Positions 27,172 to 35,725 of a DNA stretch of 64,000 nt are shown piece after piece. A program made the position numbers and the translations under genes. The DNA is taken from positions 97,409-161,408 of the forward strand of contig CALVXK010000001.1 of assembly GCA_944369075.1 (NCBI GenBank), written 5' to 3'. Source of the DNA: an uncultured Bacilli bacterium (GTDB taxonomy: Bacteria; Bacillota_I; Bacilli_A; RFN20; CAG-826). Every line of letters starts with the position of its first letter. Position 1 is the first letter of the stretch. Below the pieces are notes generated by a model, which was not told where the DNA came from, did not search any database, and saw only the letters and a program-made list of their open reading frames with translations.

Positions 27172-28438
27172 TAACTTCTTCTTTTTGAATATTGAAAGCG
27201 TTTTTGACATCCCCTTTAATTTCTTCGATATCTTTTTTGTTTGTATATAAGGTTGCTAATAATTCGCCGTTTTTTACAAAATCTCCAATTTTTTTATTTA
27301 AAATTATACCTGCACTCATATCAATGATATCGTCTAAAGTTTCTCTTCCGCCGCCAAGTTTCATCGAAGATTTTCCAATTTCTAGTGCATCAATTCTATG
27401 AACATATCCTTCTTTAGTTGAATAAATAGGAATAATTTCACTAGCCATTTCAAATTTTTCAGAATGTTCAATATAAGAAACATCACCCTTTTGATATTTG
27501 ACCATCTCTTTTAATTTATTTAAAGCTGCACCAGTTTTAATTGAGTTAATTAAAGCAGTTTTTGCTTCTTCATCATTATCATAAATTTTTGCTTGTTTTA
27601 ACAAAATTACGCCAGAAGATATACAAAGTTCGGTTAAATCTTTAGGGCCATCTCCTTTTAAAGTTGCAATTGCTTCTTTAACTTCGAGATTATTACCAAC
27701 AGCCATTCCTAAAGGTTGATCCATATCAGTTATTTCAGCTTTAACATCTTTATGCAATTCTTTTCCAATGTCTACCATAGTTTGAGCAAGTACTTTAGCA
27801 TCATCAATATTTTTCATGAATGCACCACTTCCATATTTGACATCAAGAAGAATACAGTCTGCTCCACTAGCTAATTTTTTAGACATAATTGAGCTAGCGA
27901 TTAAAGGAATGGAACCTACTGTTCCGGTTACGTCTCTTAAAGCATATAGTTTTTTATCAGCTGGATCGATATTTTCATCTTGGCCAATAATTGCTAGACC
28001 GATTTCTTTAACTTGTTTTTTAAAATCATCATATGTTTTATGAATATCAAAACCAGGAATAGATTCTAATTTGTCTAAGGTTCCTCCAGTATGTCCTAAA
28101 CCTCTACCACTCATCTTAGCTAATTTTGCTCCGCAAGCAGCAACCATAGGACCTAAAACTAAAGAAACTTTATCTCCTACTCCGCCTGTTGAATGTTTAT
28201 CAACTTTCAAACCAGGAATATCGGATAAATCCCAGATTTGTCCTGAAATTCTCATTTCATCAGTCAAAATTCCAATTTCTTTTTTATTCATACCATTTAA
28301 GTAAATTGCCATTAGTAATGAACTTACTTGGTAATCAGGAATTTCACCTTTAACATAATTACTAATCCAATAATGGATTTCATCTCTTGTTAATTCTTTT
28401 TTATCTCTTTTTTTCTCAATAATGTCTTCGAATCTCAT
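27137..28438 (-). CDS. pdp: Pyrimidine-nucleoside phosphorylase
   Basis: The enzyme splits thymidine, deoxyuridine or uridine with phosphate, in nucleoside salvage. Conserved motifs are VDKHSTGGVGDKVSL (phosphate/substrate site), GRGLGHTGGTLDKLESIPG and ASGADCILLDVKYGSGAFMK. The C-terminal barrel contains MKLGGGRETLDD. I use the ATG at 28438: an AAAGGA site precedes it and lies within the longer frame that begins at 28465. A TATAAT box lies at 28457-28462. DeoA-type thymidine phosphorylase is the alternative; Bacilli usually have the broader Pdp. Confidence 0.93.
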   Translation of the reverse strand: MRFEDIIEKKRDKKELTRDEIHYWISNYVKGEIPDYQVSSLLMAIYLNGMNKKEIGILTDEMRISGQIWDLSDIPGLKVDKHSTGGVGDKVSLVLGPMVAACGAKLAKMSGRGLGHTGGTLDKLESIPGFDIHKTYDDFKKQVKEIGLAIIGQDENIDPADKKLYALRDVTGTVGSIPLIASSIMSKKLASGADCILLDVKYGSGAFMKNIDDAKVLAQTMVDIGKELHKDVKAEITDMDQPLGMAVGNNLEVKEAIATLKGDGPKDLTELCISSGVILLKQAKIYDNDEEAKTALINSIKTGAALNKLKEMVKYQKGDVSYIEHSEKFEMASEIIPIYSTKEGYVHRIDALEIGKSSMKLGGGRETLDDIIDMSAGIILNKKIGDFVKNGELLATLYTNKKDIEEIKGDVKNAFNIQKEEVKIDLSKKIFIE

Positions 28439-28456
28439 AAATTTTTCCTTTGAATT

Positions 28457-28489
28457 ATTATACATTTTTGATAAGTGATTTTATATAAT
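28457..28489. promoter_or_regulatory. Compact divergent promoters of pdp and rsmF
   Basis: The 57 bp between the pdp and rsmF starts hold two -10 boxes in opposite directions: TATAAT at 28457-28462 (minus strand, pdp) and TATAAT at 28484-28489 (plus strand, rsmF). The plus-strand box is 6 nt before the rsmF ATG. Neither has a convincing -35 box. Confidence 0.6.
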
Positions 28490-28495
28490 AATTAA

Positions 28496-29800
28496 ATGGA
28501 CTTCAAAGAACATTTAAAAAAATATCTAAGTGAAAAAGAAATTGATCAATTAATCAACTCTTTAACTCTTGAAAGAACACATTCTTTAATAATAAATCCA
28601 AATAAAATAAATGAAGAAACTTTTCAAAAGAAATTTCCAAAAGTTATTAAGCATCCTTTCTTAAAAAATGTTTTTTATTACGAACATAAAGACTATGATT
28701 TTGGAAAATCATATTTATTTGATAATGGCTTATTCTATATAGTTGATGCTTCAAGTCTACTTGTATCATATTTTTTAGAGCCAAAAGAAAATTCTTTAAT
28801 TCTTGATATGTGTGCGGCACCTGGTGGAAAAACTATTTCTACTTCTTTAAATTATAAAAATGTTGAATTCATTTCAAATGATATTTCTTACCAACGAGCT
28901 TTAACTTTATCGAGTAATATCGAGAAATTAGGACTTTCAAATATCAGTGTTACCTGTGGTGATTTTTTACAAATCAATAATCAAATTAATAATTCTTTTG
29001 ACTATATAATTCTAGATGCTCCTTGTTCTGGCAGTGCAATGTTTAGAAAAATGGAGGAAATGGAAAAAGATTGGTCAATTGAAAAAGTATTGAAACAGCA
29101 AAAAATTCAAATAAATTTACTGAATAAAGCTATAGATTTACTTAAGCCAGAGGGATTTATCATTTACTCAACTTGTTCTTTTTCTTTTGAAGAAGATGAA
29201 GAAGTAATATTAAATGTTTTGGCTAACCGAGATGATGCCGAAATAGTTTCTCTACCTCATATAGATGGGGAATATAGATCTAGTGAATTAAACGAAGCCA
29301 TTCATATCTTTCCTCATTTATATAAAGGTGAGGGCCAATTTATTGCAAAACTTCAAAAGAAGAAAAATGATTCGTTAGTCAAAAGTATAGTTGATAAAAA
29401 AACTATAAATTATAAATCAAGCGAATTAAATAAATTATTAACAAATTATGACTTACACTTTAACTGTATTTCTAATATGAATAACCAAATATATGGTCAT
29501 AATTTTAACTTTTCTCTACCAAAAAATATAAAATTTATTAGAAAAGGTATAAATATTTGTGAAATTAAAAATAAAGATATATTAATTCCTTCTTTTAATC
29601 TCGCACATTATTTAAATACTGAAAAATCTATAATATTAGATGAAAAAGAAGTAAAATCGTACCTCCATGGAGATACGATTGAAAGAAATAATTTAAATAA
29701 TGGTTATAATGTTGTTAGTTTTAATGATATTAATTTAGGTTTTGTTAAGTGCGTAAACGGAACTTTAAAAAATTTGTACCCTAAGGGTCTACGTCATTAA
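28496..29800 (+). CDS. rsmF: RsmF/RsmB-type rRNA (cytosine-C5)-methyltransferase
   Basis: This NOL1/NOP2/Sun-family enzyme transfers methyl from SAM to C5 of cytosine in rRNA. Motifs: SAM site DMCAAPGGKT near residue 103, DAPCSGSAMFRKMEE with the release Cys, and YSTCSFSFEEDEE with the catalytic Cys. The 434-residue length with a C-terminal RNA-binding extension resembles RsmF rather than RsmB, and the NusB-like N-terminus of RsmB is absent; the exact site is not certain. No ribosome binding site is present and the -10 box is 6 nt upstream, so it is probably leaderless. Its stop overlaps the convergent plsC stop in TTAA. Confidence 0.88.
   Translation: MDFKEHLKKYLSEKEIDQLINSLTLERTHSLIINPNKINEETFQKKFPKVIKHPFLKNVFYYEHKDYDFGKSYLFDNGLFYIVDASSLLVSYFLEPKENSLILDMCAAPGGKTISTSLNYKNVEFISNDISYQRALTLSSNIEKLGLSNISVTCGDFLQINNQINNSFDYIILDAPCSGSAMFRKMEEMEKDWSIEKVLKQQKIQINLLNKAIDLLKPEGFIIYSTCSFSFEEDEEVILNVLANRDDAEIVSLPHIDGEYRSSELNEAIHIFPHLYKGEGQFIAKLQKKKNDSLVKSIVDKKTINYKSSELNKLLTNYDLHFNCISNMNNQIYGHNFNFSLPKNIKFIRKGINICEIKNKDILIPSFNLAHYLNTEKSIILDEKEVKSYLHGDTIERNNLNNGYNVVSFNDINLGFVKCVNGTLKNLYPKGLRH
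29642..29680 (-). terminator. plsC operon terminator inside the rsmF coding region
   Basis: On the minus strand AATCGTATCTCC and GGAGGTACGATT form a 12-bp stem with one wobble pair and a 2-nt loop (29655-29680), followed by TTTACTTCTTTTTC. It lies 117 nt beyond the plsC stop, antisense to rsmF codons, and is the best candidate terminator of the ftsK-acpS-pulA-plsC unit. Confidence 0.65.
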
Positions 29801-30537
29801 TAATACTTTTTTAAATTTTCTTCTGTTAACTTTTGTGCTTCAGATGCAATCTCATTTGTCGTTAAATTTAAATAATCTTCTTCTTTAAAAGTTTTTAACA
29901 AAGTTATATTTACATCAAATTTTTTAATATTATTTTTATAAGTTAAAACCTTGTCATCACCACTAATCATAAAAACATCAATAGGACATTTTGCTTTAAA
30001 GGCAGATCTAAAACTTCCATGATGATAAGGAAGTGTTTTACTTAAATCCCCGTTTTTATTTCTTGTTCCTTCAGGAAAAATAACAACATCCATAGTTTCG
30101 TGATTTATAAGCATGTCTTGAACTTTTAACATGACTTTTAAAGATTGTTTTAAATCACCTCTATCCATAAATTTACCATCAATAACTTTAATAACTCTTC
30201 CTACTAATGGATATTTTTCACTCTCAATTTTAGCAACAAAAGTTAATGGTCTTTTTGCGGCAGCAATAAAAATTAATGGATCTAAGTCGGAAATATGATT
30301 GCAAACAAAAAGATGGTTTTTAGATTTATCCATATTTTCATAGAATTTATCTATATCTTCTTGATTGATTTTAACATTAAAAGCTTTTATTACTTTTCTT
30401 ACGATCTTTTGAACTTTATCCCATCTTTTTTCAAAAGGATATTTTTCTGGATGATTTGAATATCTTATCATCCAACTTAAATAAGCCCAAATAATCGGAA
30501 AAATTACTTTGATAATAACTTTAAAATATTTCCACAT
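29797..30537 (-). CDS. plsC: 1-acyl-sn-glycerol-3-phosphate acyltransferase
   Basis: PlsC acylates lysophosphatidic acid in phospholipid synthesis. The catalytic HX4D motif is CNHISDLDPL and the substrate-binding motif is FPEGTRNKNG, with FMDRGDLKQS between them. An N-terminal hydrophobic segment (VIFPIIWAYLSWMI) anchors the 246-residue protein to the membrane. It follows pulA by 1 nt and is the last gene of the ftsK-acpS-pulA-plsC group. AcpS and PlsC both serve lipid synthesis. Confidence 0.93.
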   Translation of the reverse strand: MWKYFKVIIKVIFPIIWAYLSWMIRYSNHPEKYPFEKRWDKVQKIVRKVIKAFNVKINQEDIDKFYENMDKSKNHLFVCNHISDLDPLIFIAAAKRPLTFVAKIESEKYPLVGRVIKVIDGKFMDRGDLKQSLKVMLKVQDMLINHETMDVVIFPEGTRNKNGDLSKTLPYHHGSFRSAFKAKCPIDVFMISGDDKVLTYKNNIKKFDVNITLLKTFKEEDYLNLTTNEIASEAQKLTEENLKKYY

Positions 30538-30538
30538 A

Positions 30539-32677
30539 TTAACTCACTTTCTTTGAAACAACAGTAACTGTGTGAGCTGTCGAGGTTAAAGTTTTAATAT
30601 ATAATTGACTATTTCTAAGATATCCTGCTTCGGCACACTCAACTAAGACATAATCATTAAATGTATGACGAATATTATTATCTGTTGGATTAATTAAAAT
30701 ATAGAAATCACCAGTTGATAGTTTAACCTCAATTCCAAGTAATCCGCCTTCAAGATTATTAAACTTAGTGCTTTCTCCTATTGCTTTAGGATCTAAAATA
30801 TTAGCTAGATATCTTGTTTTTCTAAAATCAACAATTGATTTAAAATATTTAGCCATATCTATACGTTGATCTAAAACATCCCAAGAGAATTTATTATATT
30901 CATCACCTTTATTATAGGTATTATCTTCATACTTTTTACTCAAACCAATTTCTTGTCCGGCGTGGAAAAATGGAATTCCATGAGAAAGTAGAATTGTTGC
31001 ATTAATCTCGTTTATTACTTCTAATACCTTTTCGACATTATCTTTTCCATATACACTTGAAACCTTATCAAATAAGGTGTAATTATCATGGCATTCAACA
31101 TAATTTATTGATTGATCTGGCGATTTAAATCTAGCAGGATAAACAAAATTTACACTTGAAGAAAGGAAACAGAATTTAAATCCATCAACATATGATAAAT
31201 TTCCTGTTAAATATCCACCATTTCTAAGATTATCAGCCCCATTAGGACCTTTTAAAATATCTCTATAAGTATCGTTAAAGAATGCAACATCATCCATTTT
31301 ATATGAATTTAAAATTGAAGCTTTCTTGTCGCTTGAAAGCTCTGTGTTCATATCCCAACCTTCACCATAAATCATAAAGTCAGGTTTAAGAGCTCTACAT
31401 ACTTTCTTAATTCTTAAAATAGTAGTTATATCGAGTAAACCCATCAAATCGAAACGTAAACCATCGATACCATATTCTTTAACCCAGAACTTAACACAAT
31501 CTAAAATGAGTTTACGAGCCATTGGTCTTTCGCTATTAAAATCATTACCACATCCACTGCCATTAGATAAGATTCCATTTTTTCTAGTTCTAGCAAAGTA
31601 TCCAGGAACTACACGCGATAAACAATTCATTAAAGTATCATAATAATGGTTATAAACAACATCCATATTAACTTTAATACCTTTTTTATGTAATGCAGCT
31701 ATCATTTCTTTTAATTCTATGATTCTAGAATATGGATCATTAGGATCAGTTGAATAGCTTCCTTCTGGGCAGAAATATTGCCATGGATCATATCCCCAGT
31801 TATATGAATTTTCGGTATGTAATTCATCGATTGTTTTAAAATCATACATTGGTAAAATTTGAACGTGAGTTACACCTAATGATTCAAGATAATCTAAACC
31901 AGCAGGATTTTTCCCATCAGTTTTACGTCCTTTCTCGGTTAAACCTAGATATTTACCTTTATTAACAATATTTGTGTGTTCATCAATAGTAAAATCTCTA
32001 ATATCAAGTTCATAAATAATAGTATCTAAATAAGAATTGTAGGTTGGTAAATCATCTTCATATAAATCAATTTTTGTTTTATTAAAATCAACAACAACAT
32101 TATCAACACTATTAGCACTACATGCTTTTCCATAAGGGTCTAATGAACGATATGTAACTTCATTTGTTTTTAGCAAAAATAAATAATGATAGCCTTCGTA
32201 ATCGCCTTTTAAAGTTAAAGAAAAAACTCCTCTAGGCTGTCTTTTCATATAATGGATAACATAATCTTCATTTTCACTAGTTTTTAATAAAACACCAACA
32301 TTTGAAGATAAAGGAGCCCAAATTTTAAAAGTAGTCTCTTTTTTAGTATATGTAACGCCTAAATCGTCGTCACCATAATAATATTCATCATCAAAATCTG
32401 GAAAATTAATAGCTTCGTTAACATTTAAACCTGCTATACCAAAATTTTCAATTGATACCAAGTAGGAATTCCCTAATTTAAATCCTTGAGAATATCTACA
32501 TGTATAAAGGCTAACACCATTTAAAAATACTTGTTTTGTTATTTCAAGAGGTACAACTTTATTATCATTTATAATTAAATTAATTGGGGTATGATCATTT
32601 TTTTGTATAGGTGAAAATAAGAAAACAGATATTGTATTTTTATCAACTAAATTAGCTCCAAAATAAGTATTATTCAT
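30539..32677 (-). CDS. pulA: Type I pullulanase
   Basis: Pullulanase hydrolyses alpha-1,6 branches of glycogen or pullulan. A CBM48-like domain (DLGVTYTKKETTFKIWAPLS) precedes the GH13 barrel, with VVYNHYYDT, DGLRFDLMGLLD (nucleophile Asp), IYGEGWDM (acid/base Glu) and VECHDNYTLFDK. The YNWGYDPW motif of type I pullulanases is present. No signal peptide is seen, so it is intracellular and probably debranches stored glycogen. I place the start at the ATG at 32677 (MNNTYFGANL), 9 nt after GGAG; the longer frame begins at a TTG. The ATG overlaps the acpS stop. Confidence 0.95.
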   Translation of the reverse strand: MNNTYFGANLVDKNTISVFLFSPIQKNDHTPINLIINDNKVVPLEITKQVFLNGVSLYTCRYSQGFKLGNSYLVSIENFGIAGLNVNEAINFPDFDDEYYYGDDDLGVTYTKKETTFKIWAPLSSNVGVLLKTSENEDYVIHYMKRQPRGVFSLTLKGDYEGYHYLFLLKTNEVTYRSLDPYGKACSANSVDNVVVDFNKTKIDLYEDDLPTYNSYLDTIIYELDIRDFTIDEHTNIVNKGKYLGLTEKGRKTDGKNPAGLDYLESLGVTHVQILPMYDFKTIDELHTENSYNWGYDPWQYFCPEGSYSTDPNDPYSRIIELKEMIAALHKKGIKVNMDVVYNHYYDTLMNCLSRVVPGYFARTRKNGILSNGSGCGNDFNSERPMARKLILDCVKFWVKEYGIDGLRFDLMGLLDITTILRIKKVCRALKPDFMIYGEGWDMNTELSSDKKASILNSYKMDDVAFFNDTYRDILKGPNGADNLRNGGYLTGNLSYVDGFKFCFLSSSVNFVYPARFKSPDQSINYVECHDNYTLFDKVSSVYGKDNVEKVLEVINEINATILLSHGIPFFHAGQEIGLSKKYEDNTYNKGDEYNKFSWDVLDQRIDMAKYFKSIVDFRKTRYLANILDPKAIGESTKFNNLEGGLLGIEVKLSTGDFYILINPTDNNIRHTFNDYVLVECAEAGYLRNSQLYIKTLTSTAHTVTVVSKKVS

Positions 32678-32987
32678 CGACAACAACTCCTAAGCAATAT
32701 TCATTTTCATGAGAAAGTGAGCAAGAAAAAACTTTATTTTGATATTCAATATAAACTGCTCCGCTTTCTTTCTTTTTAACGATAATTTCATTTAAATTAA
32801 CACTTAAAATCGAAAGTTCTAGGCATTTTATTAAAGCCTCTTTTAAAGCAAATCTTGAAGCTAAGTACTCCTCTTTATTAAAAGAATTTTCATATTCTTT
32901 TAATTCAAGTGGGGAAAGTATTTTTCTTGCAAGTGCGACTTTATCCTTAAAACGAGGAATGAAAGTCAAATCAACTCCGACTTTCAT
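32670..32987 (-). CDS. acpS: Holo-[acyl-carrier-protein] synthase
   Basis: AcpS transfers 4'-phosphopantetheine from CoA to acyl carrier protein. The metal ligands are in GVDLTFIPRF (Asp6) and ASRFALKEALIKCL (Glu50), and the family end motif is CSLSHENEYCLGVVV. At 105 residues it is shorter than the usual 118-125, with the loss in the loop between the metal sites and the C-terminus. It lies 3 nt after ftsK and overlaps pulA by 8 nt. Confidence 0.93.
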   Translation of the reverse strand: MKVGVDLTFIPRFKDKVALARKILSPLELKEYENSFNKEEYLASRFALKEALIKCLELSILSVNLNEIIVKKKESGAVYIEYQNKVFSCSLSHENEYCLGVVVDE

Positions 32988-32990
32988 ACT

Positions 32991-35678
32991 CTAGAACTTT
33001 TTAAATGTAGTTTGCTCAATGGTTCCTTGGCGTTCACTTGGATCGCTATCAACGTAGTTATGAATTAAAACTTTACTTCCTTTAGAGGAATTTGTGGCTT
33101 TATCATCACTTACTACTCCTTCTTGTTGTAAACGTTTAAATATACGTGAAGCTCTATTAAAGCCCATTGAGAATGTTGTTTGAATTCTAGACATTGAGAT
33201 ATATTCTTCACTCATTGTCCAATTTTTAACTTCTTGATATAAATCTTCGTCGCTACCAAATCTTGATTCCTTACTTGCTTGAACTAATTGAGGGTCTTCA
33301 GCAACAGGTTTATTTACAATATCCATGATTTTTTCATCATATTGTGGTCCATAGTTTATTCTAAGGAAATCGCAAACTGCTTTTATTTCTTGATTAGAAA
33401 CAAAAGAACCTTGGCAACGGATAAGTTGTGTATTGCTTAAAGATGCCGATTTAATTAACATATCGCCATTACCGATTAATTTTTCAGCACCACCTTGATC
33501 AATAATAGTCATTGAATCTGTTGGAGATGAGGTTAAAAGTGCAACTCTTGAAGGAATGTTTGCCTTAATAACACCATTAATAACATTAACGGAAGGTCTT
33601 TGAGTAGCAATAATCATATGAATTCCAGCAGCTCTAGCTTTTTGACCGATTCTAACAACAGGTTCTGAAATACGTTTATTAACATCAACAAGGTCAGCAT
33701 ATTCATCAATAATTACGACAATAATTGGTAAAGTTGGTTGACCTTTAGCAACACAAATTTCATTATATTCTTTTAATTTAGATACATCATTTTCAGCAAA
33801 AAGAGAATATCTTTCTTCCATTATGTCACAGATTTTATTTAAAACATCAAAAGGTTTTTGTGGGTCTTGAATATCAACTGGCGGACATAAAAGATGAGGA
33901 ATCTCTCTATATTTAATAAACTCGACAGTTTTTGGGTCAATTAATAAGAGTTTTAAATTTTCAGGAGAATTTCTCATGATTAAAGACATAATCAAAGAAT
34001 GCATGAAAACAGATTTACCTGAACCAGTTGATCCACAAACTAAGAGGTGAGGAGTTTCTTGCAAATCGATAGTGATTAATTCATTATTAATATCTCTACC
34101 AAAAGGAACATTTGTTGGTTTTGCTTTTGGAAGTCTATTTAAAGCTTGCAAACAATCTTTAAAATTAACAATTGAACATACTTGGTTTGCAATTTCAAGT
34201 CCTGATGTTGTTTTTCCTAAAACAATAGGCGAGAAACGTACACTAATTCCACCAAGTCTAATTGAAATATCGTTTAAATAAGTATCAAAACCTTTAATTG
34301 ATACGTTCTTTTCAGTTTGAATATCATATCTTGTAACAGATGGACCAATCTTATAAGAAACAACACGCGCTTTAACACCTAAATCGCTTAAAACTTGGTT
34401 AATAGCATCACTTCTTTCCTCAGCAACTTCTTTATTTTTTTGATCAGATTCATGACTTTGTCTATTTTCAAGCAAAGATAAAGAAGGTGGAACATATTTA
34501 ATTCTCTTCTTTGGCTTCTTATTAGTGACTGGTGTATCTTTAATATCGTCTAAATAATCAAATGTCGGCTTAACATTAACATCGTTTTTAACTTCGCCAT
34601 AATTATTAATAGTTACACCAGAAGTTTGTTCTTCTTGTTCTTTTGAAGTATTTTTTAAAGACACGCTATCGCTAGAAACTTTATTTGTATAAAGACTATT
34701 TGCTGTAACGTTATTATTACGATAAATATTGGTATAAACACTATCATCCTCATTTGGATCATAATGTGCTTTTGAAACTGGTCGATCCTCAAAATTTAAA
34801 GATTCTAAAGTTGGGTCTTGATTAATAGGTTTTTCATAAACATATTTCTTTTGAGACTCATCTTGAAGTCTTGATAAAAAATCTTTATCTTCTTCTTGTT
34901 TTATTTCATCTAAGCTAGGCTTAGCTTCTTTGGCATTAGAAACTTTTGTAGTTTCAATGTCGATATTATCCGAATCTTCTAAAGAAGGTAGTGTTGTAGT
35001 CGTAATTGTAATATCTTTTGCCTTAGTGAAATTTTCTTTTGCACTATATTGGTAGTTAAAATTACGATATTCATTAAACTTTTTAACTAAATAAATTGTA
35101 GGTCTAATTAAAAGTAAAACGATACCGGCAACAAAAATAATTGAGCCTAAAGCGTAAGAACCAATGTAAGTCATTAAAGAATTTATTGAAGCAGTCAAAG
35201 TCATTCCGATTAAGCCGCTATTTTTAGTTACATCAATCATTAAAAAATCAGGTGCTAATATATCTAAGCTTCTAGGATTAACGACATTATCAAATAAATT
35301 TTGTCCAAAATCGGTAAAAGTTAAATAATGACTACTATCTACTAAATATACTGAATTAGTTAGAAGAATCATTCCACCAATACAAAAAAGAATTACTCCA
35401 ATAATAAGAAGCTTCCATTTAAAATTAAATTTTTTCTTATAAAAAATAATCGTTATTCCATAAATAAATAGGATTAAATAGATGATATAAGAAAAAATTC
35501 CGCCGACAAAAAATGATATCAACCAATTTATTGCTCTAGCAGGAACTATTAAAAAATCATAAGGAAAAACAGTCACTAAATTTAGTGATAAATATATAGA
35601 TAATAGGCATAAAAACGTACCTATAGCAGCTTTTTTTAACTCATTACTAATTTTAAATTTACTCTCTTTATTAGGCAT
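32991..35678 (-). CDS. ftsK: DNA translocase FtsK/SpoIIIE
   Basis: FtsK pumps chromosome ends across the division septum. The N-terminus has about five membrane helices (to residue 195). A low-complexity linker follows to about 400. The RecA-like motor has Walker A CGSTGSGKSVFMHSL, Walker B VVIIDEYADL and the segment GIHMIIATQRPSVNVINGVI. A winged-helix gamma domain closes the 895-residue protein (ISMSRIQTTFSMGFNRASRI). No ribosome binding site is seen. TATAAT at 35685-35690 is 6 nt before the ATG, fitting a leaderless transcript. The RNase J-like gene upstream mirrors the rnjB-spoIIIE neighbourhood of B. subtilis. Confidence 0.97.
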   Translation of the reverse strand: MPNKESKFKISNELKKAAIGTFLCLLSIYLSLNLVTVFPYDFLIVPARAINWLISFFVGGIFSYIIYLILFIYGITIIFYKKKFNFKWKLLIIGVILFCIGGMILLTNSVYLVDSSHYLTFTDFGQNLFDNVVNPRSLDILAPDFLMIDVTKNSGLIGMTLTASINSLMTYIGSYALGSIIFVAGIVLLLIRPTIYLVKKFNEYRNFNYQYSAKENFTKAKDITITTTTLPSLEDSDNIDIETTKVSNAKEAKPSLDEIKQEEDKDFLSRLQDESQKKYVYEKPINQDPTLESLNFEDRPVSKAHYDPNEDDSVYTNIYRNNNVTANSLYTNKVSSDSVSLKNTSKEQEEQTSGVTINNYGEVKNDVNVKPTFDYLDDIKDTPVTNKKPKKRIKYVPPSLSLLENRQSHESDQKNKEVAEERSDAINQVLSDLGVKARVVSYKIGPSVTRYDIQTEKNVSIKGFDTYLNDISIRLGGISVRFSPIVLGKTTSGLEIANQVCSIVNFKDCLQALNRLPKAKPTNVPFGRDINNELITIDLQETPHLLVCGSTGSGKSVFMHSLIMSLIMRNSPENLKLLLIDPKTVEFIKYREIPHLLCPPVDIQDPQKPFDVLNKICDIMEERYSLFAENDVSKLKEYNEICVAKGQPTLPIIVVIIDEYADLVDVNKRISEPVVRIGQKARAAGIHMIIATQRPSVNVINGVIKANIPSRVALLTSSPTDSMTIIDQGGAEKLIGNGDMLIKSASLSNTQLIRCQGSFVSNQEIKAVCDFLRINYGPQYDEKIMDIVNKPVAEDPQLVQASKESRFGSDEDLYQEVKNWTMSEEYISMSRIQTTFSMGFNRASRIFKRLQQEGVVSDDKATNSSKGSKVLIHNYVDSDPSERQGTIEQTTFKKF

Positions 35679-35725
35679 AAATAAATTATAATTTTATACT
35701 CCAATTTTTAAAAGATTTAACTTAA

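Noticed and set aside
28466..28498. Longer N-terminus of pdp starting at 28465
   Set aside because: The AAAGGA ribosome binding site lies inside that extension and directs the ATG at 28438; the extra residues are not family-conserved.
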